Positions 1-9,905 are shown, numbered from the stretch's first letter. The stretch: 64,000 bases of DNA from Marinobacterium rhizophilum DSM 18822 (GCF_000378045.1 NZ_KB899093.1:124001-188000); one strand, 5' to 3'. Notes: generated by a model from the sequence alone, not told the origin. Numbers and translations: made by a program.

Positions 1-72
1 TTGTCGACTCTCATCTCGATCGTCACCATCATGCTGGGTCTCTTCCTGCTGCATTACGCCGCCCTTATCTGA
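1..72 (+). CDS. 3' end of a membrane protein gene, probably a transporter subunit
   Basis: An open frame runs from the window edge to a TGA at 70-72. The 23 visible residues are mostly hydrophobic and end in LLHYAALI, as in a C-terminal transmembrane helix. The gene starts upstream of the window, so the family cannot be named. A permease is the simplest guess. It lies upstream of a dipeptide-type ABC importer, but the 860-base gap argues against a shared operon. Confidence 0.45.
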   Translation: MSTLISIVTIMLGLFLLHYAALI

Positions 73-932
73 TCTGTACGACGTCCCGGTATCCCTGCGT
101 CATCATTGGACCATTCTTTGAAAAAGATGGCCCAATGCTATTAACTTACCCCCTCTCCGCATTTTCTTTAATCCAAAAGAGTGGGTGCACGTACGTGAAC
201 GTGCTGGTTTTCGTGGGGTTCGTATTACCCTGCGGGCAATGGTGAAGCGTCTCTGCTTCATGTATTAACTTGCGGGTTGCTAACGCTGCCTTTTCCCTTC
301 CGAAAAAATCCGGCGTGTGCGCGCATCTGCGCCCGCTTTATTGTCAGGTTAATGCGCCGATCAACGCCGTACCGGCGGTGTTGCTTCGGTTGCTGCTGTG
401 CCGCTGACTGGTGGTGCAGGGCTTCCTGAATGGGGTGTTCTGGTTGTCGGCGCTGGATGCTGTCATGTCCTCTGGCTTATGTTTCTTGTTTAATTTGTCC
501 TACAAATTGTTCGGTGTTTGCTGTGTGTCGTCATGCATGGTCTTTCTTCATATCTTATATATTAATATTACCTTTATATATCAATTACTTATTTGTTATT
601 TGGGTGTTTTTTGGTCTTTTTTGGATGTCTTACCATTGCATCGATACTTGTATGATGTAGTATCTATCTGTGCTTGATGAATAGGCGCAACCCAACTAGG
701 CCGGTACAGCGTACTTTAACGGGGTTTCGCGACAGAGACGGTAAGCAGTAGACGCTTGTTTTGATCTGTTACCGGTCATTTTTACGATGTGAATCACTTT
801 CTCTGAATTCCCTTATGAAGATTTAAGAGGATCAGCATTTCCCGCATGACTATTTGAATCTCAGGCCATGTCGATCAGGCAATTCATGGTCTGCAAGAAT
901 TCATTCCATATAAAAATAACTGGGGGTTTTAA
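73..932. other. Long gene-free stretch upstream of the ABC importer
   Basis: No convincing gene was found here. An imperfect hairpin at 105-136 (ATTGG A CCAT ... ATGG C CCAAT) follows the upstream gene and may be its terminator or an operator. Positions 530-670 are clearly AT-richer than the surrounding genes. A TTGTATGAT half-site at 648-656 resembles the sites near the GntR/FCD gene at 10791 and the TRAP promoter at 16189, and is flanked by GATAC (643-647) and GTATC (660-664). This makes the stretch a likely control region for the importer operon. Confidence 0.5.
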
Positions 933-2444
933 ATGCAAAACGTTATAAAAACGATCATAGGCGTTTCACTGCTAGGCGCCGCAATCTCTTCGGCATACGC
1001 TGCCGGTGACCAGGATGTGCGTATAGTGCTGAACGAGGAGCTCGATGTCGTTGAGCCCTGCATGGCGGCCAGGTCCAATGTGGGCCGTGTGATACTGCAG
1101 AACGTCAACGAGACACTCACGGAATTCGATGCCCAGCAGGGCGGTCTCAAGCCGCGCCTGGCCACCGCCTGGGAGCAGCTTGATGAATCCACCTGGCGCT
1201 TCAAGCTGCGCGAGGGCGTCAAGTTTCACAACGGCGAAGAACTGGACGCCCGGGATGTCAAATTCTCCCTGGAGCGTACCGTTGACAAGTCGATGATCTG
1301 TGAAGTGGGCGTCAAGTATTTCGGCGGAACCGAGATGGCCATCAAGGTGGTCGACGATCAGACCCTGGAAGTGACGACCACGCCGGCACAGCCGATCCTG
1401 CCGCTGCTGTTTTCCACCGTGCCGATCGTGCCGGACAGCACGCCACGCAATGAGTTTACCCGCAGTCCTGTGGGCACAGGTCCTTACGAATTTGCACAGT
1501 GGAATGTGGGCCAGAACATTATCCTCAAACGCAGCAACAGCTACTGGGGCGAGCAGCCGGCGGTTGAGACCGCCACCTACCTGTTCCGCTCGGACTCCGC
1601 GGTTGCCGCGGCCATGGTCCAGACCGGCGAGGCGGACATAGTCCCCAACATCGCGGTACAGGACGCGACCAACAAGGATACCGACTTCAGCTATCCCAAC
1701 TCGGAGACGGCCCGCCTGCGCATTGATGTTCAGGTCAGCCCGCTGGATGACCGTCGGGTGCGTGAAGCGCTGAACCTGGCTATTGACCGTGAGGCGCTGC
1801 GAGGCTCGATTCTCAGTGCGGACGTGATACCCGCGACCCAGCTGGTGGTGCCGACGACCAGTGGCTACAACAAGGACCTGAAAGTCTGGCCCTATGATCC
1901 CACGCGGGCCAAGAAACTGCTTGCAGCCGCCCGCGCGGATGGCGTCCCCGTGGATGCCGAGATCAAGATGATCGGGCGTACCAATATCTACCCCAACGCC
2001 ACCGAACTGATGGAAGCCCTGATGGCCATGCTGCAGGATGCGGGCTTCAATGCGTCGATGCAGATGTACGACGTGGCGGAATGGAACGGTCTCTTTATCA
2101 AGCCGTTCCCCGAAGGCCGCAAACCGTCTGTGCTTCAGGCCCAGCACGATAATGCCAAGGGTGATGCGGTCTTCACGGCCTACGGCAAATACCACTCCCA
2201 GGGCGGGCAGAGCGTACTGAATAGCGCCCATGTGGACGAACTCATCGAACAGGCCACCTCCGCCTCCGGCGAGAACCGCGCCAGCCTCTGGCAGCAGCTG
2301 TTTGCCGAGGTCAATGGCAACATCATTGCCGATATCCCGCTGTTCCACATGGTCGGCTACACCCGCGTCAATCCGCGGCTCGTATTCGAACCGACCATCG
2401 CGACCAACAGCGAGCTGCAGCTTTCACAGATCTCGTTCAAGTAG
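933..2444 (+). CDS. ABC transporter periplasmic binding protein, dipeptide/oligopeptide type (SBP family 5)
   Basis: This 503-residue protein should bind the solute in the periplasm and deliver it to the permeases encoded just downstream. A Sec signal peptide is visible at residues 1-23 (hydrophobic core GVSLLGAAISSAYA, cleavage after AYA). The mature part has SBP_bac_5 hallmarks: the LREGVKFHNGEELDARDVKFSLER block near residue 95, and the central ALNLAIDREALRG segment. The length is normal for the family. A run of Gs at about 920-924 is the likely ribosome site. The ligand need not be a peptide: this family also takes up sugar oligomers, nickel and opines. The neighbouring hydroxyacid dehydrogenases suggest an organic acid or a sugar-acid derivative, which is inference. 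Confidence 0.9.
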   Translation: MQNVIKTIIGVSLLGAAISSAYAAGDQDVRIVLNEELDVVEPCMAARSNVGRVILQNVNETLTEFDAQQGGLKPRLATAWEQLDESTWRFKLREGVKFHNGEELDARDVKFSLERTVDKSMICEVGVKYFGGTEMAIKVVDDQTLEVTTTPAQPILPLLFSTVPIVPDSTPRNEFTRSPVGTGPYEFAQWNVGQNIILKRSNSYWGEQPAVETATYLFRSDSAVAAAMVQTGEADIVPNIAVQDATNKDTDFSYPNSETARLRIDVQVSPLDDRRVREALNLAIDREALRGSILSADVIPATQLVVPTTSGYNKDLKVWPYDPTRAKKLLAAARADGVPVDAEIKMIGRTNIYPNATELMEALMAMLQDAGFNASMQMYDVAEWNGLFIKPFPEGRKPSVLQAQHDNAKGDAVFTAYGKYHSQGGQSVLNSAHVDELIEQATSASGENRASLWQQLFAEVNGNIIADIPLFHMVGYTRVNPRLVFEPTIATNSELQLSQISFK

Positions 2445-2452
2445 ATCCTCAG

Positions 2453-2487
2453 CCAGAAGGCGTGCCCGACCCGGGCACGCCTTCTGG
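2453..2487 (+). terminator. Strong intercistronic hairpin after the binding-protein gene
   Basis: A perfect 16-bp stem (2453-2468 pairing with 2472-2487) closes on a 3-base loop and has no T tract after it. Such structures between binding-protein and permease genes usually stabilise the upstream message or partly terminate, giving excess binding protein. The structure is seen; the role is inferred. Confidence 0.6.
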
Positions 2488-2541
2488 CGACAATAAACAG
2501 CCGTTATGTCTCTCAATAGGCATGCATGAGGAGGTTATGCG

Positions 2542-3456
2542 ATGAGTTCATTCATCGGAAGGCGCAGTCTGTCGAGCGGGATTTCTCTCATCGGGCTGAT
2601 TGTGCTGATCTTTTTTCTCTCCCGCCTGACCGGCGATCCCACGGGCCTATACCTGCCGCTGGATGCCTCGCTGGAGGCGCGTGACAACTTTCGCGTTGTT
2701 CACGGTCTGAATGACCCGCTGATTCAACAGTTCGGTCGTTACGTGGCCGACATTCTGCAACTCGATTTCGGCGAGTCGATCCGCAAGGCGCGGCCCGCAC
2801 TGGAGGTTGTGCTCGAAGCCTTTCCCTGGACCCTGTGGCTGGCCGCGGTCACCTTGTTCTGCGTGACCATTGCCGCCATCGTTATCGGGTCCCTGGCGGC
2901 CTTCAATGTCGGCGGCCCCTTTGACCGGCTGTCCGGGATGCTATCGCTGGCTGCCGCCAGTGCGCCGGATTTCTGGATAGCGATTCTCGGCATCTTCCTG
3001 TTTTCGGTCAACCTGGGCTGGGTGCCGACATCCGGTACTGGCACTGTCTGGCACTGGGTCCTGCCGGTGAGCGTGCTCTTTATCCGGCCCTTCGGACTGA
3101 TCATGCAGGTGGTGCGCGGCTCCATGATCAATGCGCTCTCATCCGCCTACGTCAAGACGGCCCGTGCCAAGGGTGTAAAGGAACGCAGCATTATTTTCGT
3201 GCATGCGCTGCGCAACGCCATGCTGCCCGTTGTCACCGTGATCGGCGACCAGGCTGCCGGCATGCTCAACGGCGCCGTGGTGGTGGAAACCATTTTCGGC
3301 TTTCCGGGCATCGGCAAGCTGATGATCGATAGCATCCTGCAGCGGGATTTTACCGTGGTGCTGGCTGCGATCATGGTGACGGCGCTGGCCATCTTCCTTA
3401 TGAATCTTCTGATCGACCTGCTCTATGCGGTGCTCGATCCCAGGATCAGGTACTGA
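2542..3456 (+). CDS. ABC transporter permease, DppB/OppB type
   Basis: This 304-residue inner-membrane protein forms one half of the transport channel. About six hydrophobic segments are visible, starting with ISLIGLIVLIFFLSRL. The cytoplasmic EAA loop that docks the ATPase is present (ARAKGVKERSIIFVHALRNA), followed by the conserved GIGKLMIDSILQRD C-terminal block. AGGAGG lies about 8 bases before the ATG. It is 85 nt after the binding protein and 3 nt before the second permease, so the operon organisation is clear. Confidence 0.92.
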   Translation: MSSFIGRRSLSSGISLIGLIVLIFFLSRLTGDPTGLYLPLDASLEARDNFRVVHGLNDPLIQQFGRYVADILQLDFGESIRKARPALEVVLEAFPWTLWLAAVTLFCVTIAAIVIGSLAAFNVGGPFDRLSGMLSLAAASAPDFWIAILGIFLFSVNLGWVPTSGTGTVWHWVLPVSVLFIRPFGLIMQVVRGSMINALSSAYVKTARAKGVKERSIIFVHALRNAMLPVVTVIGDQAAGMLNGAVVVETIFGFPGIGKLMIDSILQRDFTVVLAAIMVTALAIFLMNLLIDLLYAVLDPRIRY

Positions 3457-3459
3457 GCC

Positions 3460-4404
3460 ATGATTGCATCTACTCTCAAATGTGCGCGCAGTCCCGCTGA
3501 GGCACTGGCCCCGCCCCGGCATCCGTCCGTGGCTATGCTCAAGATGTTGTGGGCCGACAAGTTTGCACTGGCGGCGGCAATTTTCCTGCTGATTGCCCTG
3601 TTCTGTGCCATTTTTGGACCCAGTCTTATGGAGGAGGCGGCCACCAAACTGAACTTGCGTGATCGCAACGCACCGCCCTTCGACACGGAACGTGGCTGGA
3701 TGTTTGTGCTCGGTGCCGATTCGCTGGGCCGCAGCATCCTGGCGCGGATCCTGGTGGCCTCTCAGAATACCCTGCTAATCGCCGCGGCTTCGGTTGCATT
3801 CGCCATGCTGGTGGGCGGTACCCTGGGACTGATTGCCGGTTATTCGGGGCGTCGCGTCAGCGATACCATCATGCGGCTGGCCGATGTGATCATGAGCTTT
3901 CCATCGCTGCTGCTGGCGGTGATCGTGCTCTACATGCTGGAACCCAGCATTCTGAACCTGGTGTTTGTGCTGGCCATTACCCGCATCCCGATCTACCTGC
4001 GCACCACCCGGGCCGAAGTGCTGGAAATCCGCGAGCGGATGTTCATCCAGGCGGCGCAGGTGATGGGGGCCTCATCGGCCCGGATCATCCTGCGGCACAT
4101 GCTGCCCATCGTCATTCCCACCCTGGTGACCATAGGTACTCTGGACTTTGCGTTCGTGATGCTGGCCGAGTCGTCCCTGAGCTTCCTGGGCATTGGTATT
4201 CAACCGCCGGAAATTACCTGGGGTCTGATGATCGCGCAGGGACGGGCCTACCTGAACCAGGCCTGGTGGCTGGCTTTCTGGCCGGGTGTCGCGATTATTC
4301 TGACCACCATGTCGCTGAACCTGCTGTCGGGCTGGCTGCGCATCGCGCTGGATCCACTGCAGCGCTGGAGACTGGAAATGGGAGGAAACAACAATGCAAA
4401 CTGA
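3460..4404 (+). CDS. ABC transporter permease, DppC/OppC type
   Basis: This 314-residue partner permease starts 3 nt after the first. The N-terminal cytosolic stretch and first helix (FALAAAIFLLIALFCAIFGP) fit the OppC_N domain. The EAA loop AAQVMGASSARIILRHMLP is clear, as is the typical SSLSFLGIGIQPPEITWG block near the end. It overlaps the ATPase gene by 11 nt, which implies translational coupling. Confidence 0.92.
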   Translation: MIASTLKCARSPAEALAPPRHPSVAMLKMLWADKFALAAAIFLLIALFCAIFGPSLMEEAATKLNLRDRNAPPFDTERGWMFVLGADSLGRSILARILVASQNTLLIAAASVAFAMLVGGTLGLIAGYSGRRVSDTIMRLADVIMSFPSLLLAVIVLYMLEPSILNLVFVLAITRIPIYLRTTRAEVLEIRERMFIQAAQVMGASSARIILRHMLPIVIPTLVTIGTLDFAFVMLAESSLSFLGIGIQPPEITWGLMIAQGRAYLNQAWWLAFWPGVAIILTTMSLNLLSGWLRIALDPLQRWRLEMGGNNNAN

Positions 4405-6043
4405 AACAGCGCATGTGCTCGAGGTAAAGGACCTGGCCGTCGAATTCCATACGGTGCAGGGGCGGGTAAAGGCGGTACGCGATGTCAGCTTTTATCTGGA
4501 TCGCGGTGAAACCCTGGCGATACTGGGCGAGAGTGGTTCGGGCAAGAGTGTGTCGGCCTCTGCCATCATGAACCTGATCGACAGCCCTCCCGGTTATATC
4601 ACCCAGGGATCGATCACCTACCGTGGACAGGATCTGCTGGGCATGACGGGGGCCGAGCGTCGTCGCATCAACGGTTGCAAGATTGCCATGATCTTTCAGG
4701 ACCCGCTGGCGCACCTGAATCCGGTGTACCCGGTGGGCTGGCAGATCGCCGAGCTGATGCGGGCCCACGGCGTCGAAAAGGCCACCGCCAGTGCCCGGGC
4801 GCTGGAGCTGATGGAGCGCGTGGGGCTGCCGAACGCCAAAGCGCGCTTTGATGCCTACCCGCACCAGTTTTCCGGCGGACAGCGCCAGCGTCTGATGATT
4901 GCCATGGCGCTGGGGCTTGAGCCGGACATCCTGATTGCCGATGAGCCCACCACGGCGCTGGATGTTACGGTGCAGGCGCAGATCCTCGAACTGCTACAGA
5001 AACTCCAGGCGGAGACCGGCATGGGATTGCTGCTAATCACCCACGATCTGGGGGTGGTGGCGGATATCGCCGACCGGGTGGTGGTGATGAATAGTGGCGA
5101 AATCGTGGAAGCGGGCACGACCCGCGAGGTGTTCAAGCATCCGCGCCATGCCTACACTCAGAAGCTGATTGCGGCGGCACCCGGCAAGGGGGCATTGCAC
5201 GCCGTTGAGCCGTCGCAGGACGGCAGCGCGCCGCTGCTGGAGGTGGAAAATGTCGTCAAGTATTATGGTGGACTCAAGGCCCTCAAGGGTGCCAGTTTCA
5301 CGCTGATGCCCGGTGAAACCATTGCCATTGTCGGTGAATCCGGCTCTGGCAAGTCGACCCTGGCGCGCACGCTGTTACGCCTGGAAGAGCCGACGGAAGG
5401 TCGGGCGCTATACAAGGGCCGGGACCTGTTCGCGCTGTCGCCAAAAGAGCTGTTTGATATGCGGCGCGAAATTCAGATGGTGTTCCAGGATCCGACCCAG
5501 TCGCTGAATCCGCGCATGCGGGTGGAGCAGCTGATCTCCGAAGCCTGGGCCATTCATCGCGATCTGTTGCCCAGGGCGCAGTGGTCCGACCGGGTTGCCG
5601 AGCTTCTGCTGCAGGTGGGGCTATTACCCGAACACGCCCAGCGTTATCCGCACCAGTTTTCCGGTGGCCAGCGTCAGCGCATTGCTATCGCCCGGGCGCT
5701 GGCCATGAGCCCCGAACTGATTATCTGTGATGAAGCCGTATCGGCGCTGGATGTGTCGATTCAAGCACAGGTCATCGCCTTGCTGGATGAACTGCGCCGT
5801 ACCTTCAACCTCTCCTATATCTTCATCGCGCATGATCTACCCGTAGTGCGCGACTTTGCCGATCGGGTCATTGTGATGCAGAACGGTGAAATTGTGGAAA
5901 TGGGCACGGTGGAGCAGATCTTCAATCGCCCGCAGCAGGCCTATACCCGCGACCTGCTTGCCGCCGGCCTTGAAGCCGATCCGGATATCCAGTCCGCGCG
6001 ACGTGCCGAGCGTGCTGCGCACGCTGCACTCAGTGCTGTCTGA
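4394..6043 (+). CDS. Fused double ATPase of the dipeptide-type ABC importer (DppD-DppF fusion)
   Basis: This 549-residue cytoplasmic protein carries two complete nucleotide-binding domains that are separate proteins in the E. coli Dpp system. Domain 1 has Walker A GESGSGKS at residues 45-52, signature FSGGQRQR and Walker B ILIADEP. Domain 2 has a second GESGSGKS near residue 314, FSGGQRQR and LIICDEA. Each ends with an oligopeptide-family C-terminal tail. The fusion is common in proteobacteria. It closes the transporter operon, and the dehydrogenase gene follows after 54 nt. Confidence 0.94.
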   Translation: MQTETAHVLEVKDLAVEFHTVQGRVKAVRDVSFYLDRGETLAILGESGSGKSVSASAIMNLIDSPPGYITQGSITYRGQDLLGMTGAERRRINGCKIAMIFQDPLAHLNPVYPVGWQIAELMRAHGVEKATASARALELMERVGLPNAKARFDAYPHQFSGGQRQRLMIAMALGLEPDILIADEPTTALDVTVQAQILELLQKLQAETGMGLLLITHDLGVVADIADRVVVMNSGEIVEAGTTREVFKHPRHAYTQKLIAAAPGKGALHAVEPSQDGSAPLLEVENVVKYYGGLKALKGASFTLMPGETIAIVGESGSGKSTLARTLLRLEEPTEGRALYKGRDLFALSPKELFDMRREIQMVFQDPTQSLNPRMRVEQLISEAWAIHRDLLPRAQWSDRVAELLLQVGLLPEHAQRYPHQFSGGQRQRIAIARALAMSPELIICDEAVSALDVSIQAQVIALLDELRRTFNLSYIFIAHDLPVVRDFADRVIVMQNGEIVEMGTVEQIFNRPQQAYTRDLLAAGLEADPDIQSARRAERAAHAALSAV

Positions 6044-6097
6044 CACTGAATTGCCCCCTTAACCCGCAGTCATCCTGCGGTTCGTTGGAGAATGATG

Positions 6098-7051
6098 ATG
6101 GAAAAGCCCGAAGTCCTGGTGGTATGGCCTAACCGGCCGGAGCAAATGAAGCAACTGGGCGAAACCTACCATCTGCACCGCCTTGACCAGGCGGCCGATC
6201 CCGAAGCGTTGCTGCAGCAGGTGGCGCCGCGTATCCGCGCGGTCGTGACATCCCACGGCGGTGGCCTGAAGCAAAGCCTGGTTGACCGCCTGCCCAATCT
6301 GGAGATCGTGGCCTCATCCGGTGTGGGGATCGATACCCTGTGCATTGATGCCTGCCATGCGCGTGGTATTCCGGTCACCCATACGCCCGGCGTACTGACC
6401 GAAGATGTCGCCGACATGGGGATGCTGTTGCTGCTCGCCACGGTGCGCCGTCTGGTACAGGGGGAACGCTGGGTGCGTGATGGTCATTGGCAAAGCAAGG
6501 GCATGATGCCGCTGAACACCGCCATTCGGGGCAAGAAACTTGGCATTGTCGGCTTTGGCCGTATCGGCAAGGCGGTGGCCCTGCGTGCCGAAGCCTTCGG
6601 CCTGGACATCTCCTATTATGGCCGGCGTCCGCAGCTGGGCATAACCTATCCGTATTACAGCGACCTGACTGACCTGGCGCGGGATGTGGATATTCTGCTG
6701 CTGGCATTGCCAGGTGGTGATGAAACCCGGGGCCTGATCGACGGCGCCGTGCTGCAGGCCCTGGGGCCCAGCGGCTACCTGATTAATGTGGCGAGGGGGT
6801 CGGTGGTCGAGGAGCCGGCGCTGGTGACGGCGCTGCAGCAGGGCACCATCGCGGGTGCCGGGCTGGATGTCTTTGTCGATGAACCCCGGGTGCCGGCGGC
6901 ACTGCTCGATATGGAGAACGTGGTGCTGCAGCCGCACTGTTCCAGCGGCACGGTCGAAACCCGGGGCGCCATGGCACAGCTGGTTGTGGATAACCTGGCC
7001 GCGCACTTTGCCGGCCGCGCCTTGCTGACACCCGTAGCGCGGTCTGCGTGA
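6098..7051 (+). CDS. D-isomer-specific 2-hydroxyacid dehydrogenase
   Basis: This NAD(P)-dependent oxidoreductase (317 residues) interconverts a 2-hydroxyacid and a 2-oxoacid. The Rossmann motif GFGRIG is followed by the family triad: Arg in NVARGSVVEE, Glu in VDEPRVP and His in LQPHCSSGT. Three ATGs lie at 6092, 6095 and 6098; GGAG at 6087-6090 best fits the last. It sits between the importer and a TauE-type exporter. The glyoxylate/hydroxypyruvate reductase subgroup is the likeliest, but the substrate cannot be read from sequence. The pseudogene at 11004-11696 is a close relative. Confidence 0.88.
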   Translation: MEKPEVLVVWPNRPEQMKQLGETYHLHRLDQAADPEALLQQVAPRIRAVVTSHGGGLKQSLVDRLPNLEIVASSGVGIDTLCIDACHARGIPVTHTPGVLTEDVADMGMLLLLATVRRLVQGERWVRDGHWQSKGMMPLNTAIRGKKLGIVGFGRIGKAVALRAEAFGLDISYYGRRPQLGITYPYYSDLTDLARDVDILLLALPGGDETRGLIDGAVLQALGPSGYLINVARGSVVEEPALVTALQQGTIAGAGLDVFVDEPRVPAALLDMENVVLQPHCSSGTVETRGAMAQLVVDNLAAHFAGRALLTPVARSA

Positions 7052-7087
7052 CCGAGGAGACTGCCAAACGGCGAGGGAGGCTGGGGT

Positions 7088-7825
7088 ATGGATGCGGGCA
7101 CACTGATGTTTTCCCCCTGGCTGCTGCTGGCGATCTTCGTGATCGTCACCCTGGGCACTGTCGTGCAATCGGGGCTGGGTATGGGCTTTGGCCTGGTGGC
7201 AGCACCGTTGCTGGCGCTGATCGATCCGGTACTGGTGCCGGTACCGGCCCTCTTCATGGGCATGCTGACCTCGGTCTGGGCCGCATTGCACGAACGTCCC
7301 TCCATCCGCTGGAACGAGGTCGGGGTTGGGGTGGCCGGGCGCTTTACCGGCGTGCTGGCGGCCACCCTGGTGCTGGCCAGCATGGCCGATCCGAAATTCT
7401 TCATGCTGGTATTTGGCATGCTGATCGTGATGGCGCTGTTGCTGTCGCTCAGTGGCTGGCAACTGGCGTTCAGTCGCCGGGCCCTGTTTGGTATGGCGAA
7501 CCTGTCGGGTTTCATGGCTACCATCACCTCTGTTGGGGCCCCGCCCATGGCGTTGCTGTACCAGGGCCGGCCGGCGGGGGAGGCGCGTCCGACACTGTCA
7601 GCCTTTTTTGCCCTTGGGGGGGTGGTCTCGCTGGCCGGGCTCTATCTCAGTGGCTGGGCGGGACTGCGGGAAACCCAGGCCGCTGCCATGCTGTTGCCGC
7701 CCATGCTGCTGGGACTCTATATCGCGCGGCGGCTCAAGGGGCGCTTTGACAGCCGCTATCGCGCCGCGCTGCTGCTGATGTCGGGCTTTGCGGCCCTGCT
7801 GCTTATTTTCCGGGGACTCAGCTGA
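7088..7825 (+). CDS. TauE/SafE-family membrane transporter
   Basis: This 245-residue, very hydrophobic inner-membrane protein has about eight helices in the two-fold arrangement of the TSUP/TauE family. The N-terminal block VVQSGLGMGFGLVAAPLLALIDP is typical. Characterised members move sulfite, sulfoacetate or other small organic anions. A G-rich ribosome site (GGGAGGCTGGGG) precedes the ATG. Its position between two hydroxyacid dehydrogenases suggests export or import of a small carboxylate or sulfonate from the same pathway. Confidence 0.82.
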   Translation: MDAGTLMFSPWLLLAIFVIVTLGTVVQSGLGMGFGLVAAPLLALIDPVLVPVPALFMGMLTSVWAALHERPSIRWNEVGVGVAGRFTGVLAATLVLASMADPKFFMLVFGMLIVMALLLSLSGWQLAFSRRALFGMANLSGFMATITSVGAPPMALLYQGRPAGEARPTLSAFFALGGVVSLAGLYLSGWAGLRETQAAAMLLPPMLLGLYIARRLKGRFDSRYRAALLLMSGFAALLLIFRGLS

Positions 7826-7894
7826 GTGCGGCCACGGTGTCCCCGGTATATCGAATGAAACGTCACTGACTCTTGCATGAATTCGAGGTGAGAA

Positions 7895-8836
7895 ATGCAT
7901 CAACCCACACTACTGCAAATGGGGCCCCTGACCGACGCCTTCAATGATCGGTTGAGCGCGCTCCATGCAACACACCGCATCTGGGAACAGCCGGACCGCG
8001 AAGCCTTTCTGCGCGAAATCGGACCCCAGGTTGACATCATCGTGACCTCGGGCCGCTATGGCTGCAGCGCCGATGTCATGGCCGCTTTGCCCAATCTCAA
8101 GGCCATCATTAGCTTTGGTGTGGGCTATGACCCGATCGATATCGATGCGGCCCGGGCCCGCAATATCCGCGTCAGCAACACGCCGGACGTACTCAATGAC
8201 TGCGTGGCCGATCTGGCCATGGGGCTGATGATCGCGTCGGCCCGGCGCATTGCCCAGGGCGATCGCTTTGTGCGCGACGGGCTCTGGGGGCTGCAGCCGT
8301 TTCCACTGGGAAGCCGGGTCAGTGGCAAGCGGCTCGGCATTCTGGGCCTGGGCCGTATCGGCAAGTGCGTGGCCCGGCGGGCGTCCGGCTTTGACATGGA
8401 TATCCGCTACCACAACCGCCGGCCGGACCCCACGGTCAGTTTCGGTTATGAGGCGTCGCTGGTGGAGCTGGCACAATGGGCGGATTACCTGGTGCTGACC
8501 TGTGTAGGCGGGCCGTCGACGCAGGGCCTGGTCAACAGCGAGGTGCTGGCAGCGCTCGGCCCCAAGGGGACCCTGATCAACGTCGCCCGCGGCTCGGTGG
8601 TGGATCAGCCGGCGCTGGTGGAGCTGCTGCTGGAAGGGCGCCTCGGTGGCGCCGCGCTGGATGTGTTTGCCGAGGAGCCGCAGGTACCGGCCGAGCTGCT
8701 GGAGCTGCCTCAGCTGGTGCTGTTGCCCCATGTCGGCAGCGGTACCCATGAAACCCGCCGGCAGATGGAAGAGCTGGTGTTTGAAAACCTGGCGACCTTT
8801 ATCAGCCGTGGCGAGCTGGTGACGCCGGTCCTGTGA
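7895..8836 (+). CDS. Second D-isomer-specific 2-hydroxyacid dehydrogenase
   Basis: This 313-residue NAD(P)-dependent oxidoreductase is a paralogue of the protein at 6098. The Rossmann motif GLGRIG and the Arg/Glu/His set (NVARGSVVDQ, AEEPQVP, LPHVGSGTHETR) are intact. GAGGTGAG lies 6 to 7 bases before the ATG. The two proteins differ in the N-terminal substrate domain, so they probably act on different acids or in opposite directions. The YiaK-like gene follows 49 nt downstream. Confidence 0.88.
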   Translation: MHQPTLLQMGPLTDAFNDRLSALHATHRIWEQPDREAFLREIGPQVDIIVTSGRYGCSADVMAALPNLKAIISFGVGYDPIDIDAARARNIRVSNTPDVLNDCVADLAMGLMIASARRIAQGDRFVRDGLWGLQPFPLGSRVSGKRLGILGLGRIGKCVARRASGFDMDIRYHNRRPDPTVSFGYEASLVELAQWADYLVLTCVGGPSTQGLVNSEVLAALGPKGTLINVARGSVVDQPALVELLLEGRLGGAALDVFAEEPQVPAELLELPQLVLLPHVGSGTHETRRQMEELVFENLATFISRGELVTPVL

Positions 8837-8885
8837 GGGCTGTTTGCCAGCCAGACGAATCTACCCGGAACTGTGGATGCATAGA

Positions 8886-9905
8886 ATGCTAAGAATTCAG
8901 TTGGATGAGTTGCAACGGACGATCGAACAGGCTCTTCTGCGGGCGGGTCTCGGTCCGCAACAGGCGCTACAGTGTGCTCGGGTGCATGCATCCAGCAGCT
9001 GCGATGGTGTCAATTCACACGGCTTGAACCGTGTGCCACGCTTTATTGAGTACGTGGACAAGGGCTGGATTGATATTGCCGCCGAGTCGACCCTGGTCAG
9101 TGCGCTGGGGGCTATCGAGGTCTACGATGGCCACCAGGGCATCGGCGTGACCAATGCGCTTTTTGCCACGGAGCGTGCCATGGAAATGGCCAGGGTTCAG
9201 GGTGTTGGTATCGTCGCGCTGCGCAATACGACCCACTGGATGCGTGGTGGCAGCTACGGCTGGCACGCCGCCCAGCAGGGCTTTGCATCCATCTGCTGGA
9301 CCAATACCGAGTCCTGTATGCCGGCCTGGGGCGCGGCGGATTGCCGGATCGGCAACAACCCGCTGGTGATCGCCGTACCCCGTACCGAGGGGCCGCTGGT
9401 GCTGGACATGGCGATGTCCCAGTACTCCTACGGCAAGCTGCAAACTACCCGGCTGCAGGGGCAGCCGCTCGCCTATGACGGTGGCTATGACAGCGAGGGG
9501 CGCCTGACACGTGATCCGGGGGCCATCGAGGCTTCGCGGCGAATTCTGCCTACCGGCTACTGGAAGGGCTCCGGGCTGAGCATCATGCTGGATGCCATGG
9601 CGGCATTGCTGTCCCAGGGACTGGCAACCAATCAGATCGATGAGATCAAACAGGGTAGTGGCACGGGCGCGAGCCAGGTGTTCATGCTGTTCGATCCGCG
9701 CCAGCTTGGCGGTGCCGCCGTGGCAGACCAGATCGCCAACAGTGTGGCGGACTATGTGCAGGCATCGGAACCCGCCGAGGCGGACAGCAGGGTAATGTAC
9801 CCGGGGGCCTCCACCTGGCAGCGCCGCGAAGACAACCGGCAACGTGGGGTGCCGGTGGACGAGGATATCTGGGAACAGGTACAGGCGCTGGCACGGGGGG
9901 ATTGA
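8886..9905 (+). CDS. yiaK: 2,3-diketo-L-gulonate reductase-like protein (YiaK/DlgD, Ldh2 family)
   Basis: This 339-residue protein belongs to the malate/L-sulfolactate dehydrogenase family (non-Rossmann NAD(P) fold). It closely follows E. coli YiaK from memory: SHGVNRFPRFI corresponds here to SHGLNRVPRFIEYV, and NHWMRGGSYGWQAA to THWMRGGSYGWHAA. ICWTN, WGA..CRIG.NPL and RRILPTGYWKGSGLSIMLD are also shared. YiaK reduces 2,3-diketo-L-gulonate to 3-keto-L-gulonate. The ATG at 8886 is chosen because it aligns with the YiaK N-terminus; the frame extends to 8844 but the extra residues do not match. The substrate here could be another diketo sugar acid. Confidence 0.85.
   Translation: MLRIQLDELQRTIEQALLRAGLGPQQALQCARVHASSSCDGVNSHGLNRVPRFIEYVDKGWIDIAAESTLVSALGAIEVYDGHQGIGVTNALFATERAMEMARVQGVGIVALRNTTHWMRGGSYGWHAAQQGFASICWTNTESCMPAWGAADCRIGNNPLVIAVPRTEGPLVLDMAMSQYSYGKLQTTRLQGQPLAYDGGYDSEGRLTRDPGAIEASRRILPTGYWKGSGLSIMLDAMAALLSQGLATNQIDEIKQGSGTGASQVFMLFDPRQLGGAAVADQIANSVADYVQASEPAEADSRVMYPGASTWQRREDNRQRGVPVDEDIWEQVQALARGD

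Noticed and set aside
411-677. An 88-codon open frame with hydrophobic, Cys-rich product
   Set aside because: It lies in AT-rich intergenic DNA, lacks a ribosome site and has no recognisable family; a second overlapping frame is equally open.
972-2348. Long antisense open frames opposite the binding protein and many other GC-rich genes
   Set aside because: High third-position GC in the true genes creates open antisense frames; these products are His/Gln/Arg-rich and lack motifs.
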